Assembly (NCBI GenBank): GCA_027604685.1
Contig: JADHYX010000377.1
Location: forward strand, 1 to 21,461
Direction of reading: 5' to 3'
DNA from: Lobulomyces angularis
Lineage: Eukaryota; Chytridiomycota; Chytridiomycetes; Lobulomycetales; Lobulomycetaceae
DNA length: 21,461 bases
In this document: one piece after another, positions 21,249-21,461 of the stretch
Numbering within the stretch: position 1 is the first letter of the stretch
Layout of the letters: each line of letters opens with the position of its first letter
Position numbers and translations under genes: made by a program
The notes under the pieces: model-generated
What the model saw: only the letters and a program-made list of their open reading frames with translations
Databases searched by the model: none
What the model was told of the DNA's origin: nothing

Positions 21249-21461
21249 ATGTCTAAATCTAGGGTTTGGTTTCAACTTGTCGATTCAGAGGGAAATATTT
21301 ACAATAAAACCTCACCGTCGAGCGTTTTAGTTCAGCAAGATACTGTCATCTATGATTTAAAAAAATTAATTAAAGTAGAATACTCAAATACACTTTTACA
21401 CATTGATGCAGGTCAGTTAGAAATATATAAAAGTGTAGATAACTTAGAAAAAGATCCAATT
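21249..21461 (+). CDS. Crinkler (CRN) family protein, N-terminal part
   Basis: The ATG at 21249 opens a frame of 71 codons that runs off the window. The readable part, starting MSKSRVWFQLVDSEGNIY, with DLKKLIKVEYSN in the middle and AGQLEIYKS followed by DNLEKDPI at the end, matches the ubiquitin-like CRN N-terminal domain: two strands, a DLKKxIK helix, then the LxIYK strand. There is no classical signal peptide, as is usual in fungal CRNs. In oomycetes CRNs are secreted effectors that act in host nuclei; in chytrids and arbuscular mycorrhizal fungi they form large families of partly unknown role, with variable C-terminal domains (kinase, nuclease or P-loop NTPase types). The C-terminal domain here lies outside the window, so activity cannot be assigned. 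It is incomplete only because the window ends. Confidence 0.75.
   Translation, partial: MSKSRVWFQLVDSEGNIYNKTSPSSVLVQQDTVIYDLKKLIKVEYSNTLLHIDAGQLEIYKSVDNLEKDPI

Overview
This is a very AT-rich eukaryotic window, with long A and T homopolymers even inside genes and many short GT-AG introns (41-107 bp, usually with a T-rich 3' half). Signal-peptide fungalysin, an Hsp9/Hsp12-like stress protein and a Crinkler (CRN) N-terminus together point to an early-diverging fungus, most likely chytrid-like. A Glomeromycotina-type genome is a second possibility. No marker in the window settles the lineage.

Layout. A secreted M36 metalloprotease lies at 1408-3942 (minus, 6 exons). A LYAR-type nucleolar zinc-finger protein lies at 5230-6264 (minus, 4 exons) and is divergent from a membrane-anchored short-chain dehydrogenase at 6747-7955 (plus, 5 exons). 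Next comes a 975-residue type II membrane protein at 8174-11266 (plus, 3 exons) that joins a GT61/EOGT-like half to a GDP-fucose O-fucosyltransferase-like half. The minus strand of 11546-12750 holds a decayed protein gene. An intronless Hsp12-like protein (13118-13486), a 12-exon MATE transporter (14100-16254) and an unrecognised helical protein (16525-17255, 4 exons) follow, all on minus. About 4 kb then holds no convincing gene, only a diverged repeat pair, and the window ends inside the 5' end of a CRN gene (from 21249, plus).

All spliced models were assembled by hand. In each multi-exon gene the phases agree across every junction, the total is a multiple of three, and in the recognised families conserved motifs read across the splice sites (for example HExxH in the protease, TGGSSGIG in the dehydrogenase and the N-terminal fucosyltransferase motif in the fusion).

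The genes do not form a pathway. Several act at the secretory or host-facing boundary: a secreted protease, an ER/Golgi-type double glycosyltransferase, a drug/metabolite exporter and a CRN effector-like protein. LYAR, the dehydrogenase and the Hsp12-like protein look like housekeeping or stress genes. The most unusual item is the GT61-fucosyltransferase fusion.
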